Below, in pieces: positions 1 to 7,407 of a stretch of DNA of 64,000 bases. The stretch covers positions 150,512-214,511 of the forward strand of contig NZ_RCZG01000012.1 of assembly GCF_006439015.1 (NCBI RefSeq). The letters run 5' to 3'. Position 1 is the stretch's first letter; every line of letters starts with the position of its first letter. Source of the DNA: Mycolicibacterium hodleri (GTDB lineage Bacteria > Actinomycetota > Actinomycetes > Mycobacteriales > Mycobacteriaceae). The position numbers and the translations under genes are program-made. The notes below the pieces were generated by a model. That model searched no databases. It saw only the letters and a list, made by a program, of their open reading frames with translations, and was not told where the DNA came from.

Positions 1-298
1 CGGGTCCTGTCTGACAACGGCTCCGCCTACCGGTCCTACGCCTGGCGCGATGCCTGCGCCGAGCTGAACATCACCCCGAAGCGGACCCGCCCATACCGGC
101 CTCAGACCAACGGCAAGATCGAGCGATTCCACCGCACCCTAGGTGACGGCTGGGCCTACGCCCGGTTCTACGACTCCACCGAACAACGCAACACCGCCCT
201 GCCCGGCTGGCTGCACTTCTACAATTTCCACCGAGCCCACTCCGCCATCGGAGGCCGCCCACCGGTCACCCGACTGACCAACCTCCCTGGGCATCACA
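1..298 (+). mobile_element. Right end of an IS481-family insertion sequence (truncated by window start)
   Basis: The window opens inside a transposase reading frame of IS481/integrase-core type. The element appears to end at ...GGCATCACA (290-298), the mirror image of a TGTGATGCC-type terminus. It is followed directly by ACTAGT (299-304), which fits the NCTAGN target consensus known for IS481. The left end lies outside the window, so the target duplication cannot be checked here. The boundary is inferred from the TGTGATG-like terminus and the CTAG core. Confidence 0.6.
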
Positions 299-303
299 AC
301 TAG
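1..303 (+). CDS. IS481-family transposase, C-terminal 100 residues (partial)
   Basis: This is the C-terminal part of a DDE integrase-core transposase that catalyses cut-and-join of the element. Visible motifs are LSDNGSAY (second catalytic Asp with its following Asn-Gly) and RPYRPQTNGKIERFHRTL, which holds the catalytic Glu in the NGKIERF context, followed by the usual FYNFHRAHSAIGGRPPVTRL tail. The frame is open from base 1, so the N-terminus and the first catalytic Asp lie upstream. The stop TAG (301-303) falls in the presumed target sequence ACTAGT, not in the element itself. It is convergent with, and overlaps by three bases, the acidic ORF on the minus strand. Confidence 0.9.
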   Translation, partial: RVLSDNGSAYRSYAWRDACAELNITPKRTRPYRPQTNGKIERFHRTLGDGWAYARFYDSTEQRNTALPGWLHFYNFHRAHSAIGGRPPVTRLTNLPGHHN

Positions 304-623
304 TCTTCCTCACCCGTGGCTTTCTGCCGGACACCCATGACGTCGTCGCGCTTGACGCCTTCCCCGTCCTCGAACTCACCGAACTTCGGCTTGCCGTCGT
401 CATCGACCCATTCGGACACGGCCTGCCCGGACACCGTGTTGCTGGTGCCAGGCAGTCCGATCGTCGGACGATCGTCCTGGTAGGCCTTGGCCATCTCCTT
501 GGCCTTCTCGCGGTGCTCGTCGGTGACCTCGGGCTTCGGGATGGTGTTGTCGTCCGCCTCATCGACTTCGGGCTTCTCAGCGCCCTCAGTCTCCGCCAGG
601 GTGTCGTGCTCATTATTTCCCAT
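300..623 (-). CDS. Acidic conserved hypothetical protein, 107 aa
   Basis: A strongly acidic soluble protein beginning MGNNEHDTLAETEGAEK, with an Asp/Glu-rich N-terminal half and a charged C-terminus ending QKATGEED. I know of similar small acidic proteins in mycobacteria but no function. There is no signal peptide or membrane segment. The ATG at 623 was chosen over an upstream TTG (656); neither has a clear Shine-Dalgarno sequence. The stop codon TAG (300-302 on the reverse strand) is the CTAG palindrome that also forms the putative IS481 target, so the insertion left this gene's reading frame intact. Function unknown. Confidence 0.7.
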   Translation of the reverse strand: MGNNEHDTLAETEGAEKPEVDEADDNTIPKPEVTDEHREKAKEMAKAYQDDRPTIGLPGTSNTVSGQAVSEWVDDDGKPKFGEFEDGEGVKRDDVMGVRQKATGEED

Positions 624-668
624 GCCCCAAGGCTGCCCGGAAGTGTGACCCACCAAACAAATTGAGAG

Positions 669-1289
669 CTAGACGGAGACGGCTCGCAACGCCACGGGCA
701 GGCTCGGCAGGAAGTGCCGTCTTGCAAAAGTCCGCAGTTCATCGGGTGTATTCAGGGGCTCCGCGCTGGGCAGTAGGAGCACCATCGCCGCGTAGCGCAG
801 GATCGTGTCGGCCAGGTCGTTGACGGCGGCGACTCCGATTTGGTCGGCGAAGCCGTCGGGGAAGATGACCCGCAGCGCCTCGGCCATCCGCTCGATCGCG
901 GCGCCGTGGTGATGTCGGGCCATTTCCAGTACGAGCGCCGGCTCGTCGGTGATCATCCGATCGAGCACGCGATGCCTACGGAACATCAGAATCGACTGGG
1001 TGAACGCCTCGACGTAATAGTCCGCCGGCTTGACGGCGTTCTTCAGCTCCGCGGCGATGTCGGCGAACAGGACGACGTTCTCGCGTTCGATGACTGCCGC
1101 CACCAACTCGTCGCGGTTGGCGAACCGTCGATAGATGGTCGTACGGCTCACCCCCGCCCGCCGGGCGACGTCGTCGAGGGCCACCCGCTGGAAGCCGTGC
1201 CGTTCGAATTCGACCAGTGCCGCATCGAGGATGGCCTGAGTGGCCGAATCGATTCCGGGGCGCCCCTGGCCCGCCTCAGCCGCGGGCAT
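669..1289 (-). CDS. TetR/AcrR-family transcriptional regulator, 206 aa
   Basis: A one-component repressor type. The N-terminal helix-turn-helix spans about residues 22-60, with the recognition segment AGVSRTTIYRRFANRDEL typical of TetR proteins. The C-terminal ligand domain is helical and not assignable to a ligand. It starts inside the 3' end of the upstream DUF2236 gene (14-base overlap), so the two are one transcription unit and the regulator probably controls its neighbour and itself. A candidate operator lies at 2130-2146. Family assignment is secure; ligand and targets are inferred. Confidence 0.9.
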   Translation of the reverse strand: MPAAEAGQGRPGIDSATQAILDAALVEFERHGFQRVALDDVARRAGVSRTTIYRRFANRDELVAAVIERENVVLFADIAAELKNAVKPADYYVEAFTQSILMFRRHRVLDRMITDEPALVLEMARHHHGAAIERMAEALRVIFPDGFADQIGVAAVNDLADTILRYAAMVLLLPSAEPLNTPDELRTFARRHFLPSLPVALRAVSV

Positions 1290-2187
1290 AGCCGTCCTGC
1301 GCGAAACCGTTGTAGCGCAGGCGCATCGGCAGCCGATCCCACGCCCAGTTCACCGCACGCGTGCGCCACACCGCCGCGAACGCCTGATAGGCCCTTTCCC
1401 GGCGCTCGCTCCACGGCAACCCGAGCAGATCGCGGGCCCGCGGCGGCATTCCGCCGGTGGTGATGAACGCGGCGATGGGATTGAACAAGGGGGACAACAG
1501 CTTCCACGTCAGTGGGGACAGACCCTTCGGTTGCGGGAAGCCCTTGGTGACGTAGCCGACGCCGTACTGCGCAGTGGGGTGCGCGACGACGATGTCGTCC
1601 ATCATTCGGTCCCAATACCGTTGAAAGTCGGCATATTCGGCGGGCATCGGACGGTCGCTGACCCCGTAGCGGCGGTACCAGGTCTTGGATTCGGCGTAGA
1701 TCCGTTCCTTCTCGTCCCGGGTCAGTCGCTTGACGAACGTGTCCGCGAAGTACAGCACCTGCTCGACGAAAGTGGCGTGTGCCCAGAAGTACGTGTCGGG
1801 ATCGAGGGCGTGGTACCTATTGCCGTCCGGCATGTCGCCCTTGATGTCCCGATGAAAGTCCCGCACCCGGGTGCCCTCCCCCGAGTCCGCCGCGCCGTAC
1901 ACCGTCATCATGATCGGCGGGATCGACCGCTTGACCCGCGCCGCCGTGTCCGAGAAGAACACCGAGTGGTCGAGCACGCCCTGCCCGAGTTCGGCGAGCA
2001 TGTTCTGCAACACGGCGGGCCGGGGTCCGATCAGGTACATGCGATTGTCGCCGAAGTACTTCCACACCAGCGATTCGGGGCCGAGGGGAAGGGCGTCGGC
2101 GCGTCGAGAATTCTCGGCCAGTTCGGTCATGTGAAACAGTGTTACAGATTTTGCATGTTGTACCAACCGGGATGTGAGCGGGCTCAT
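1276..2187 (-). CDS. Oxygenase MpaB/DUF2236-family protein, about 303 aa
   Basis: The sequence carries the signature of the DUF2236 (latex-clearing/MpaB-like) family: an N-terminal WKYFGDNRMYLIGPRPAVLQ segment, GEGTRVRDFHRDIKG, and a central helical region with TYFWAHATFVEQVLYF. Family members are haem-binding or putative oxygenases; the substrate here is unknown. Two starts are possible. ATG at 2187 (used here) overlaps the upstream small membrane gene as ATGA, suggesting translational coupling. ATG at 2130 (MTELAEN, 284 aa) is where the family homology begins. The candidate TetR operator at 2130-2146 abuts the second start and would fit a separate promoter there. It is co-transcribed with the TetR gene that overlaps its 3' end. 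Confidence 0.8.
   Translation of the reverse strand: MSPLTSRLVQHAKSVTLFHMTELAENSRRADALPLGPESLVWKYFGDNRMYLIGPRPAVLQNMLAELGQGVLDHSVFFSDTAARVKRSIPPIMMTVYGAADSGEGTRVRDFHRDIKGDMPDGNRYHALDPDTYFWAHATFVEQVLYFADTFVKRLTRDEKERIYAESKTWYRRYGVSDRPMPAEYADFQRYWDRMMDDIVVAHPTAQYGVGYVTKGFPQPKGLSPLTWKLLSPLFNPIAAFITTGGMPPRARDLLGLPWSERRERAYQAFAAVWRTRAVNWAWDRLPMRLRYNGFAQDGYARG
2130..2146. promoter_or_regulatory. Candidate TetR operator (imperfect palindrome)
   Basis: TGTGAAACAGTGTTACA is an imperfect inverted repeat in which 13 of 17 positions are self-complementary (outer TGT/ACA plus internal ACxGT). It directly precedes the internal ATG (2130) of the DUF2236 gene that is co-transcribed with a TetR regulator. 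Size and symmetry fit TetR operators. Only position and symmetry support it. Confidence 0.3.
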
Positions 2188-2423
2188 CCCCGCTCGGCAC
2201 GTCGCAGTCTGGCGACCCCGAGCACCGCCAGCACGCCGGCGACGGTCGCCAAGAACACAGCCATCACGATCAGCGAAGGGTCGTACGTCACGGTCGCCAT
2301 CGAGGGTTCCGAGGGAATGACGGGCGCGGCCACACCGACGGATCGGGCCGCCAGCCAGCACAGCACGCACCCGGCCGCCGCGAGGACTGCGAGCACGATT
2401 TCGACGGTGGCGCGGGTCCTCAC
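2184..2423 (-). CDS. Small two-helix membrane protein, 79 aa
   Basis: A short protein with two predicted membrane helices: residues about 7-28 (VEIVLAVLAAAGCVLCWLAA) and about 51-72 (LIVMAVFLATVAGVLAVLGV), joined by a loop and ending in a basic tail RLRRAERG. No family is recognised. It overlaps its upstream neighbour by four bases (ATGA) and its stop overlaps the 2187 ATG of the DUF2236 gene, so it sits in a tightly packed minus-strand run of membrane-protein genes downstream of hemB. Function unknown. Confidence 0.75.
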   Translation of the reverse strand: MRTRATVEIVLAVLAAAGCVLCWLAARSVGVAAPVIPSEPSMATVTYDPSLIVMAVFLATVAGVLAVLGVARLRRAERG

Positions 2424-2899
2424 GACGCAGGCTCGTTGACGACGGAGGTCAGCGCGATCCGCAGTTGACGGTGCTTGCGCGCCCAGGCCTGCGCCCGCCG
2501 GTCACTGGAGAGCTTCAGCCCGATGCCGGTACGGCCGCGGGGTACCCCAGTCAACTCACCCAGCGCCCGGTAGGACTGCCACACGGGCACTTCAGCACCA
2601 TCGGCCACCGGGTAGATCCTCGCGATCTCGGAGATGCGGATGGTCTCGGCGCCCTGCCGCAGGTATTCCCGCGTCAACTCCACCGAGGTGTGGATGCGGG
2701 CGGCCTTGACCTGAAGAGAAAGGAATCCGGTGACGAGCACGAGGAACACGGCGGGCAGAAGGGGCTGCCACCCGTAACCGGATGACAGCTGGATCAGCAG
2801 CATCGTCGTCGCCGACACCGGACCGGCGAGGAGCCACCACCACGTGGCACCCGGCTCCCGAAACAACACCGTCGCATCGTCCGGCTGCGGTTCGGTCAT
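2420..2899 (-). CDS. Membrane protein with PH-like C-terminal part, 159 aa
   Basis: The N-terminal third has two hydrophobic segments (about residues 19-38 and 46-63: WWWLLAGPVSATTMLLIQL, LLPAVFLVLVTGFLSL). The rest is a soluble domain with an alternating beta pattern, including TREYLRQGAETIRISEIARI and GIGLKLSSDRRAQAWARKH, reminiscent of bacterial PH-like or DUF3093-type domains. That resemblance is by eye only. It starts at ATG 2899, overlapping the stop of the upstream gene (ATGA), and is part of the hemB-downstream cluster. No function can be given. Confidence 0.75.
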   Translation of the reverse strand: MTEPQPDDATVLFREPGATWWWLLAGPVSATTMLLIQLSSGYGWQPLLPAVFLVLVTGFLSLQVKAARIHTSVELTREYLRQGAETIRISEIARIYPVADGAEVPVWQSYRALGELTGVPRGRTGIGLKLSSDRRAQAWARKHRQLRIALTSVVNEPAS

Positions 2900-3303
2900 G
2901 CGATCGCCTGACTGTCGAACCACCGCTGCGTGCTGGCGCGCCGGATCAGCGCCGACCCCGTGATCAGCAGGATCATGATGAGCCCGACGATGGCGATGCC
3001 GAGGACGGAAGCGCCGAAGAGGAGCAGCAGCGCGAGTAGCACGATCGACGCCATGGCCAAACCGACCCCCGCGTTGGCGAAGCGTCTCTTGCCCTTGCGT
3101 GCCCACCCCGCGAGGAAGCCCTGCGCCAGCCCCACGCCCACCAGCAGCACCCCGGCCAACTGGACGAAGAGCGGCGTCCCAGGAGTTCGCTGTGTTGCCA
3201 ACAGCAGGCCGAAGGCAGTGATGAGGACAGCGGCAATCACCCAGCACCAGAAGGCGGCGGTGACTGCGCGGGGCCGACTGGCGGGCGTTGGAGAGTCCGG
3301 CAT
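2896..3303 (-). CDS. Four-helix membrane protein, 135 aa
   Basis: Nearly the whole protein is hydrophobic, with about four predicted membrane helices: residues 17-36, 44-63, 77-97 and 101-120. It begins MPDSPTPASRPRAV and ends in a soluble tail TQRWFDSQAIA. Unrecognised family. Its stop overlaps the start of the next gene by four bases (ATGA), and a 24-base gap separates it from the upstream membrane gene. It occupies the position of the Rv0513/Rv0514 membrane-protein region behind hemB; exact orthology is not established. Confidence 0.75.
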   Translation of the reverse strand: MPDSPTPASRPRAVTAAFWCWVIAAVLITAFGLLLATQRTPGTPLFVQLAGVLLVGVGLAQGFLAGWARKGKRRFANAGVGLAMASIVLLALLLLFGASVLGIAIVGLIMILLITGSALIRRASTQRWFDSQAIA

Positions 3304-3327
3304 GGTCGGGCCAGCCTATCGTCCTGC

Positions 3328-3786
3328 TCAGCGGGTGAAGAAGGCGTGGGCATCCTTGCGGTGCAGCAGATAGACGCCGCCGGCGATGCACACCGACCCG
3401 AAGATCGCGGTCGCCGCATAGGCGAAGGCCGCCACCGTGGGGCGGTCGACGCCGAACAGATTCGTCATCGCGTACACGATCGTCGCGGCGCCGCCGCCGG
3501 TGAGCAGCGTGCGCACCCAGCGGTAGCCCTGGCGCATCAAGAGGAGAAACGTCACCACGACGGACGCGACCACGAAGAGGAAGATTCCGGAGACCCCGTA
3601 GACCAGTGTGGCGGGGCCGCCCGTGACGCGACTGGGAAGTGCCACGAGGTCGACGACGTAGCCGATCACCATCATCGGAAGCGCGACGAACCACAGCCAG
3701 AAGCCGGTGTCGACGTCCTCGGGGCGGGTCTGCGGCCCGGCCTTGGAAGAGGGGCCAGCGGGCGGGCCCTCGTGGTACTCCGTCAC
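3328..3786 (-). CDS. Four-helix membrane protein next to hemB (Rv0513-like position), 152 aa
   Basis: A polar N-terminus (about 25 residues, rich in Pro, Gly and Ser) precedes roughly four membrane helices at residues 28-50, 60-84, 93-108 and 117-140. It ends in a short basic tail HRKDAHAFFTR. The GTG start (3786) overlaps the hemB stop (GTGA), so it is translationally coupled to hemB. M. tuberculosis has a membrane protein gene (Rv0513) in the same place. No catalytic motif is visible and the role is unknown. Confidence 0.75.
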   Translation of the reverse strand: MTEYHEGPPAGPSSKAGPQTRPEDVDTGFWLWFVALPMMVIGYVVDLVALPSRVTGGPATLVYGVSGIFLFVVASVVVTFLLLMRQGYRWVRTLLTGGGAATIVYAMTNLFGVDRPTVAAFAYAATAIFGSVCIAGGVYLLHRKDAHAFFTR

Positions 3787-4763
3787 GCCAGCCAGCCGGC
3801 GACGTCAGCCGCCCAGTAGGAGAGCACGATGTCGGCACCGGCCCGCCGGATACCGGTCAGCGTCTCGAGCGCGACGGTCCGCAGATCGATCCAGCCGTTG
3901 GCTGCGGCGGCACTGATCATCGAGTACTCGCCCGAAACCTGATATGCCGCAACGGGTATCGGCGATATCTCGGCGGCGGCACGAACCACGTCGAGGTAGG
4001 CCATCGCCGGCTTGACCATTATGATGTCGGCACCCTCGTCGATGTCGAGCTCGACCTCGTGCAGGGCCTCCCTGGCATTGCCCGGGTTCTGCTGATACGT
4101 CCGACGGTCACCATCGAGACTCGAGCTGACGGCTTCGCGGAACGGACCGTAGAAGCCGGAGGCGAACTTCGCCGCATATGCCAGGATCACCACGTCGGCG
4201 TGCCCCGCCGCGTCGAGGCCGTCCCTGATCGCTGCGACCTGACCGTCCATCATGCCGCTGGGACCCACCACGTGCGCGCCTGAGTTCGCCTGTGCGACGG
4301 CAAGTTCGACATAGCGTGAATTGGTCGCGTCGTTGTCCACCCGACCCTTCGCGTCCAGAACGCCGCAGTGCCCGTGGTCGGTGAACTCGTCGAGGCACGT
4401 GTCGGCCATCAGCACGGTGTCGTCACCGAGATCGGACGATAGGTCACGCAAGGCGACGTTCAGGATGCCGTCCTCGGCGACCCCGACCGAACCCTCCGCG
4501 TCCTTGTCCTCGTCGCGCGGAACCCCGAACAACATCAGCCCACCCACCCCCGCGGCAACGGCCTCGGCGGCCGCCTTGCGCAGCGAATCACGGCTGTGCT
4601 GAACGACTCCCGGCATGGAATCGATGGGTCGCGACTCCGACAGACCGTCGGCGACGAACATCGGCAGTACCAGATGCCTCGGCTCCAGCGATGTCTGGGC
4701 GACCAGACGGCGCAAAGCCGGTGTCGACCGTAGCCGGCGTGGTCGGTGACGGGGGAATGCCAT
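3783..4763 (-). CDS. hemB: Delta-aminolevulinic acid dehydratase (porphobilinogen synthase), 326 aa
   Basis: Condenses two 5-aminolevulinate molecules to porphobilinogen, the second common step of tetrapyrrole synthesis, in the cytosol. Full-length TIM barrel with both active-site lysines: Lys199 (AYAAKFASGFYGPF) and Schiff-base Lys251 (IIMVKPAMAYLD). The metal-ligand segment is DTCLDEFTDHGHCG (residues 121-134). Of the three cysteines seen in zinc enzymes, the first and third remain (Cys123, Cys133) but the middle one is Asp125, a hybrid between zinc and magnesium types. ATG 4763 was chosen because GGAGG lies 13-17 bases upstream and the length fits the family; the frame is open further upstream but only antisense to hemD. 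It is the last haem gene of the operon. Confidence 0.97.
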   Translation of the reverse strand: MAFPRHRPRRLRSTPALRRLVAQTSLEPRHLVLPMFVADGLSESRPIDSMPGVVQHSRDSLRKAAAEAVAAGVGGLMLFGVPRDEDKDAEGSVGVAEDGILNVALRDLSSDLGDDTVLMADTCLDEFTDHGHCGVLDAKGRVDNDATNSRYVELAVAQANSGAHVVGPSGMMDGQVAAIRDGLDAAGHADVVILAYAAKFASGFYGPFREAVSSSLDGDRRTYQQNPGNAREALHEVELDIDEGADIIMVKPAMAYLDVVRAAAEISPIPVAAYQVSGEYSMISAAAANGWIDLRTVALETLTGIRRAGADIVLSYWAADVAGWLA

Positions 4764-4774
4764 GCGGGCTTCCG

Positions 4775-6439
4775 CTACCTCCGGCGGCTCTTCTTGCGCG
4801 GCGGCGGCAGTGCGCCCTCGGCGCGCAGTCGAGCAGCGTGTTCGGCCAGCGCCTCCACCAAGGGACCCACGGCAGCGGTCTCCGGCTGCACGTCGACCCG
4901 AAGCCCGAATTCGGCTGCGGTCTCGGCAGTCTTGGGCCCGATGCACGCCACGATGGTCCGCGCATGCGGCTTGCCCGCGATTCCGACCAGGTTGCGCACG
5001 GTCGAGCTCGACGTAAAGCACACGGCGTCGAAACCGCCGGTCTTGATCATCTCGCGGGTCTGCGCCGGTGGCGGTGCCGCACGCACGGTGCGGTACGCCG
5101 TGACGTCCTCGATCTCCCAGCCACGCATCCGCAATCCCTCGGCCAGCGTCTCGGTCGCGATGTCCGCGCGAGGCAGCAGCACCCGGTTCACCGGATCGAA
5201 GATGTCGTCATACGGCGGGAACTCATCAAGCAAGCCCAAAGACGACTGCTCGCCAGACGGCACCAGCTCGGGGTTGATGCCGAACGCGCGCACCCGGTCC
5301 GCCGTCGCCTGGCCGACGCAGGCGATCTTCACACCGGAGAACGCACGTGCGTCGAGGCCGAACTCGTTGAACTTCTCCCACACGGCCCGGACGGCGTTGG
5401 TGGAGGTGAAGACGACCCACTGGAAGCGACCGTCGACGAGACCCTTCACCGCGCGCTCCATCTGAGCGGGGCTGCGGGGCGGCTCGACGGCGATGGTCGG
5501 GACCTCGATCGGCAGGGCCCCATGACCGACCAGCCGGTCGCTCATCTCGCCAGCCTGATCCTTGGTGCGTGGCACCAGCACGGTCCAGCCGTACAGCGCC
5601 CGGCTCTCCCACCAGTTCAGCTTGGCGCGGTTGGAGACGGTCTTGCCGATGGTCACGACCAGCGGCCCGACGAGCGGTCCGGCAGCCAGTCCGTCGGTGC
5701 CGGATGCGGCCAACGTCGCCTTGTCGAGCAGACCCGCCAGCGTCGATTCCACCGAACGCTGCTGGCAAGTCGTGCCATTCGCCGTGACGACACACGGCGT
5801 CGACTCGGTCAACCCGTACTCGATCAGGGTGCGGGCCGCATCGGGAAGATGAGTTGCCGTGGCGTGCAGGATCAATGGGCCTGGTGCCGCCGCAAGAGCG
5901 GCCCAGTCCACGTCACCGCGGACGTCGGCGATGGTGTGCGACGAGCCGAGCGGCAGACCGGCGTACGTCGGCACCGCGGTTCCGGGAGCAAGCCCGGGCA
6001 CGATCTCGAAGTGCGCCTGCGTACGCGCCAGCGCGCTCACCTCGGTGATGACCGAATCTACCGATAGCGGATCACCCGCCACCAGACGCACGACGTCGAA
6101 CCCGTTGCGCGCCTCGTGGACCAGCAATTTGGCCACTTCGTTCGGATCACCCAGTGCGGGCCGGACATCGGCACCGCCGGGCAGTGTGGTTGCAGCCTCC
6201 GACGTCTCCGTCGGTGCCGCATCGTCGTGTTGTGGCACTGCCTCCGCAGGACCCGACGTCGGAGGCAGCTCGCAGCCGACTATGGCGAGCACCGCCTCGG
6301 GTACGTCAGGGTCCGTGAAGACCAGTGCTGCGTTGGCCAGAACCGTGCGCGCTCTCGTCGTCAGCAGGCCCGGATCACCGGGGCCTGAACCGACGAACGT
6401 AATGCGGCCGGGCTTCAGCTTGCGCCCTCGGGTCGTCAT
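4775..6439 (-). CDS. hemD: Uroporphyrinogen-III synthase fused to a uroporphyrinogen-III methyltransferase-like domain, 554 aa
   Basis: A two-domain protein, as in M. tuberculosis Rv0511. Residues about 10-250 resemble SAM-dependent uroporphyrinogen-III C-methyltransferase (CobA/CysG), with the glycine motif VGSGPGDPGLLTTRA at 16-30. Residues about 275-540 are the HemD fold, which closes hydroxymethylbilane with inversion of ring D to uroporphyrinogen III. The C-terminus is basic (PPPRKKSRRR). The ATG at 6439 lies three bases after the hemC stop. The fusion suggests a branch point between haem and the sirohaem/cobalamin route. Whether the methyltransferase half is active is not clear from sequence. 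Confidence 0.92.
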   Translation of the reverse strand: MTTRGRKLKPGRITFVGSGPGDPGLLTTRARTVLANAALVFTDPDVPEAVLAIVGCELPPTSGPAEAVPQHDDAAPTETSEAATTLPGGADVRPALGDPNEVAKLLVHEARNGFDVVRLVAGDPLSVDSVITEVSALARTQAHFEIVPGLAPGTAVPTYAGLPLGSSHTIADVRGDVDWAALAAAPGPLILHATATHLPDAARTLIEYGLTESTPCVVTANGTTCQQRSVESTLAGLLDKATLAASGTDGLAAGPLVGPLVVTIGKTVSNRAKLNWWESRALYGWTVLVPRTKDQAGEMSDRLVGHGALPIEVPTIAVEPPRSPAQMERAVKGLVDGRFQWVVFTSTNAVRAVWEKFNEFGLDARAFSGVKIACVGQATADRVRAFGINPELVPSGEQSSLGLLDEFPPYDDIFDPVNRVLLPRADIATETLAEGLRMRGWEIEDVTAYRTVRAAPPPAQTREMIKTGGFDAVCFTSSSTVRNLVGIAGKPHARTIVACIGPKTAETAAEFGLRVDVQPETAAVGPLVEALAEHAARLRAEGALPPPRKKSRRR

Positions 6440-6442
6440 CCT

Positions 6443-7402
6443 TCACTCCCGCTCTGTCGTCAGCTGATCCAACAACTCCCGCGCTCCCAGATCGAACAGC
6501 TCCGCCGCGACCGAGAGGCCAAGCTCTCGGGCCCGCTCGGGAGTACCGATACCGGACGCACGGATCACGTCGGATCCGTCCAGTGTCGCCACGCAGCCGC
6601 GCAGCGACACCTCCTCGAAGATGTTGCCCTCCTCGTCGATGGACTCGACCACTTCCGCGATCGCACCCACCGGCGCGGAACACCCCGCCTCGAGTTCGGC
6701 GAGCAGGACTCGCTCCGCGGTAACTGCGACGCGCGTGTCGGAATGATCCATCTCCGCCAACAGCGCAACGAGCTCGGTATCGCCCGCGCGACACTCCACC
6801 GCGAGCGCACCTTGGGCCGGCGCTGGCAACATCTGCACCGGCTCCAGAGTCTCGGTGACGTCATCTTGCCGACCGATGCGGACCAGTCCCGCCCGGGCGA
6901 CGACGACGCCGTCGAAATCACCGTTGCTTACCCTGTTCAACCTGGTGTCTAGGTTGCCTCTTAGGGGGCGAATTTCCAAACCGAGACCCAGTGCTCTAAG
7001 CTGCGCCGCCCGCCGCGGGCTCGACGTGCCGATCACCGATCCGGCCGGCAACTCCCCCAGCACCAGTCCATCGCGGGCCACCAAGGCGTCCCTGGCGTCC
7101 TCGCGGGGCGGGATGGCCGCGATGACGAACCTGTCGTCGACGGCGGTCGGCAAATCCTTGTACGAGTGGACCGCCATGTCGACGCTGCCGTCGGCGATCG
7201 CATCGCGCAGGGCCGCGGTGAACACCCCAATGCCAATGTCGGCGATCGGTTCACTCGAGCGGTCGCCCGCCGTGGAGACGATGACGAGTTCGGCGGCATG
7301 TCCCTTGGAGACCAGGGCGTCGCGGATGATCCCGGCTTGGGTGGTTGCCAGCAGGCTGCCCCTCGTGCCGATCCGGATGGCCGTATCGCGCGTATGTGCC
7401 AA
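6443..7402 (-). CDS. hemC: Porphobilinogen deaminase (hydroxymethylbilane synthase), 319 aa
   Basis: Polymerises four porphobilinogens to hydroxymethylbilane on a covalently bound dipyrromethane cofactor. Conserved features are IRIGTRGSLLA near the N-terminus, catalytic Asp83 in VHSYKDLP, the Arg-rich substrate loop GTSSPRRAAQLRA (125-137), RGNLDTRL (148-155), and cofactor Cys241 in LEAGCSAPVGA. The only in-frame start near the family N-terminus is TTG (7400-7402), five bases after the hemA stop, giving an eight-residue leader before IRIGTRG. It lies in the hemA-hemC-hemD-hemB order with minimal gaps, so it is co-transcribed. Confidence 0.95.
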   Translation of the reverse strand: MAHTRDTAIRIGTRGSLLATTQAGIIRDALVSKGHAAELVIVSTAGDRSSEPIADIGIGVFTAALRDAIADGSVDMAVHSYKDLPTAVDDRFVIAAIPPREDARDALVARDGLVLGELPAGSVIGTSSPRRAAQLRALGLGLEIRPLRGNLDTRLNRVSNGDFDGVVVARAGLVRIGRQDDVTETLEPVQMLPAPAQGALAVECRAGDTELVALLAEMDHSDTRVAVTAERVLLAELEAGCSAPVGAIAEVVESIDEEGNIFEEVSLRGCVATLDGSDVIRASGIGTPERARELGLSVAAELFDLGARELLDQLTTERE

Positions 7403-7407
7403 GGTGA

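Noticed and set aside
4764..5021. N-terminal extension of hemB to 5021
   Set aside because: It would lie inside hemD in another frame, lacks family similarity, and the ATG at 4763 has a good GGAGG.
4691..6067. Long open frame on the plus strand opposite hemD
   Set aside because: It lies fully antisense to the conserved hemB/hemD genes, has no family motif, and reflects codon bias of the real genes on the other strand.
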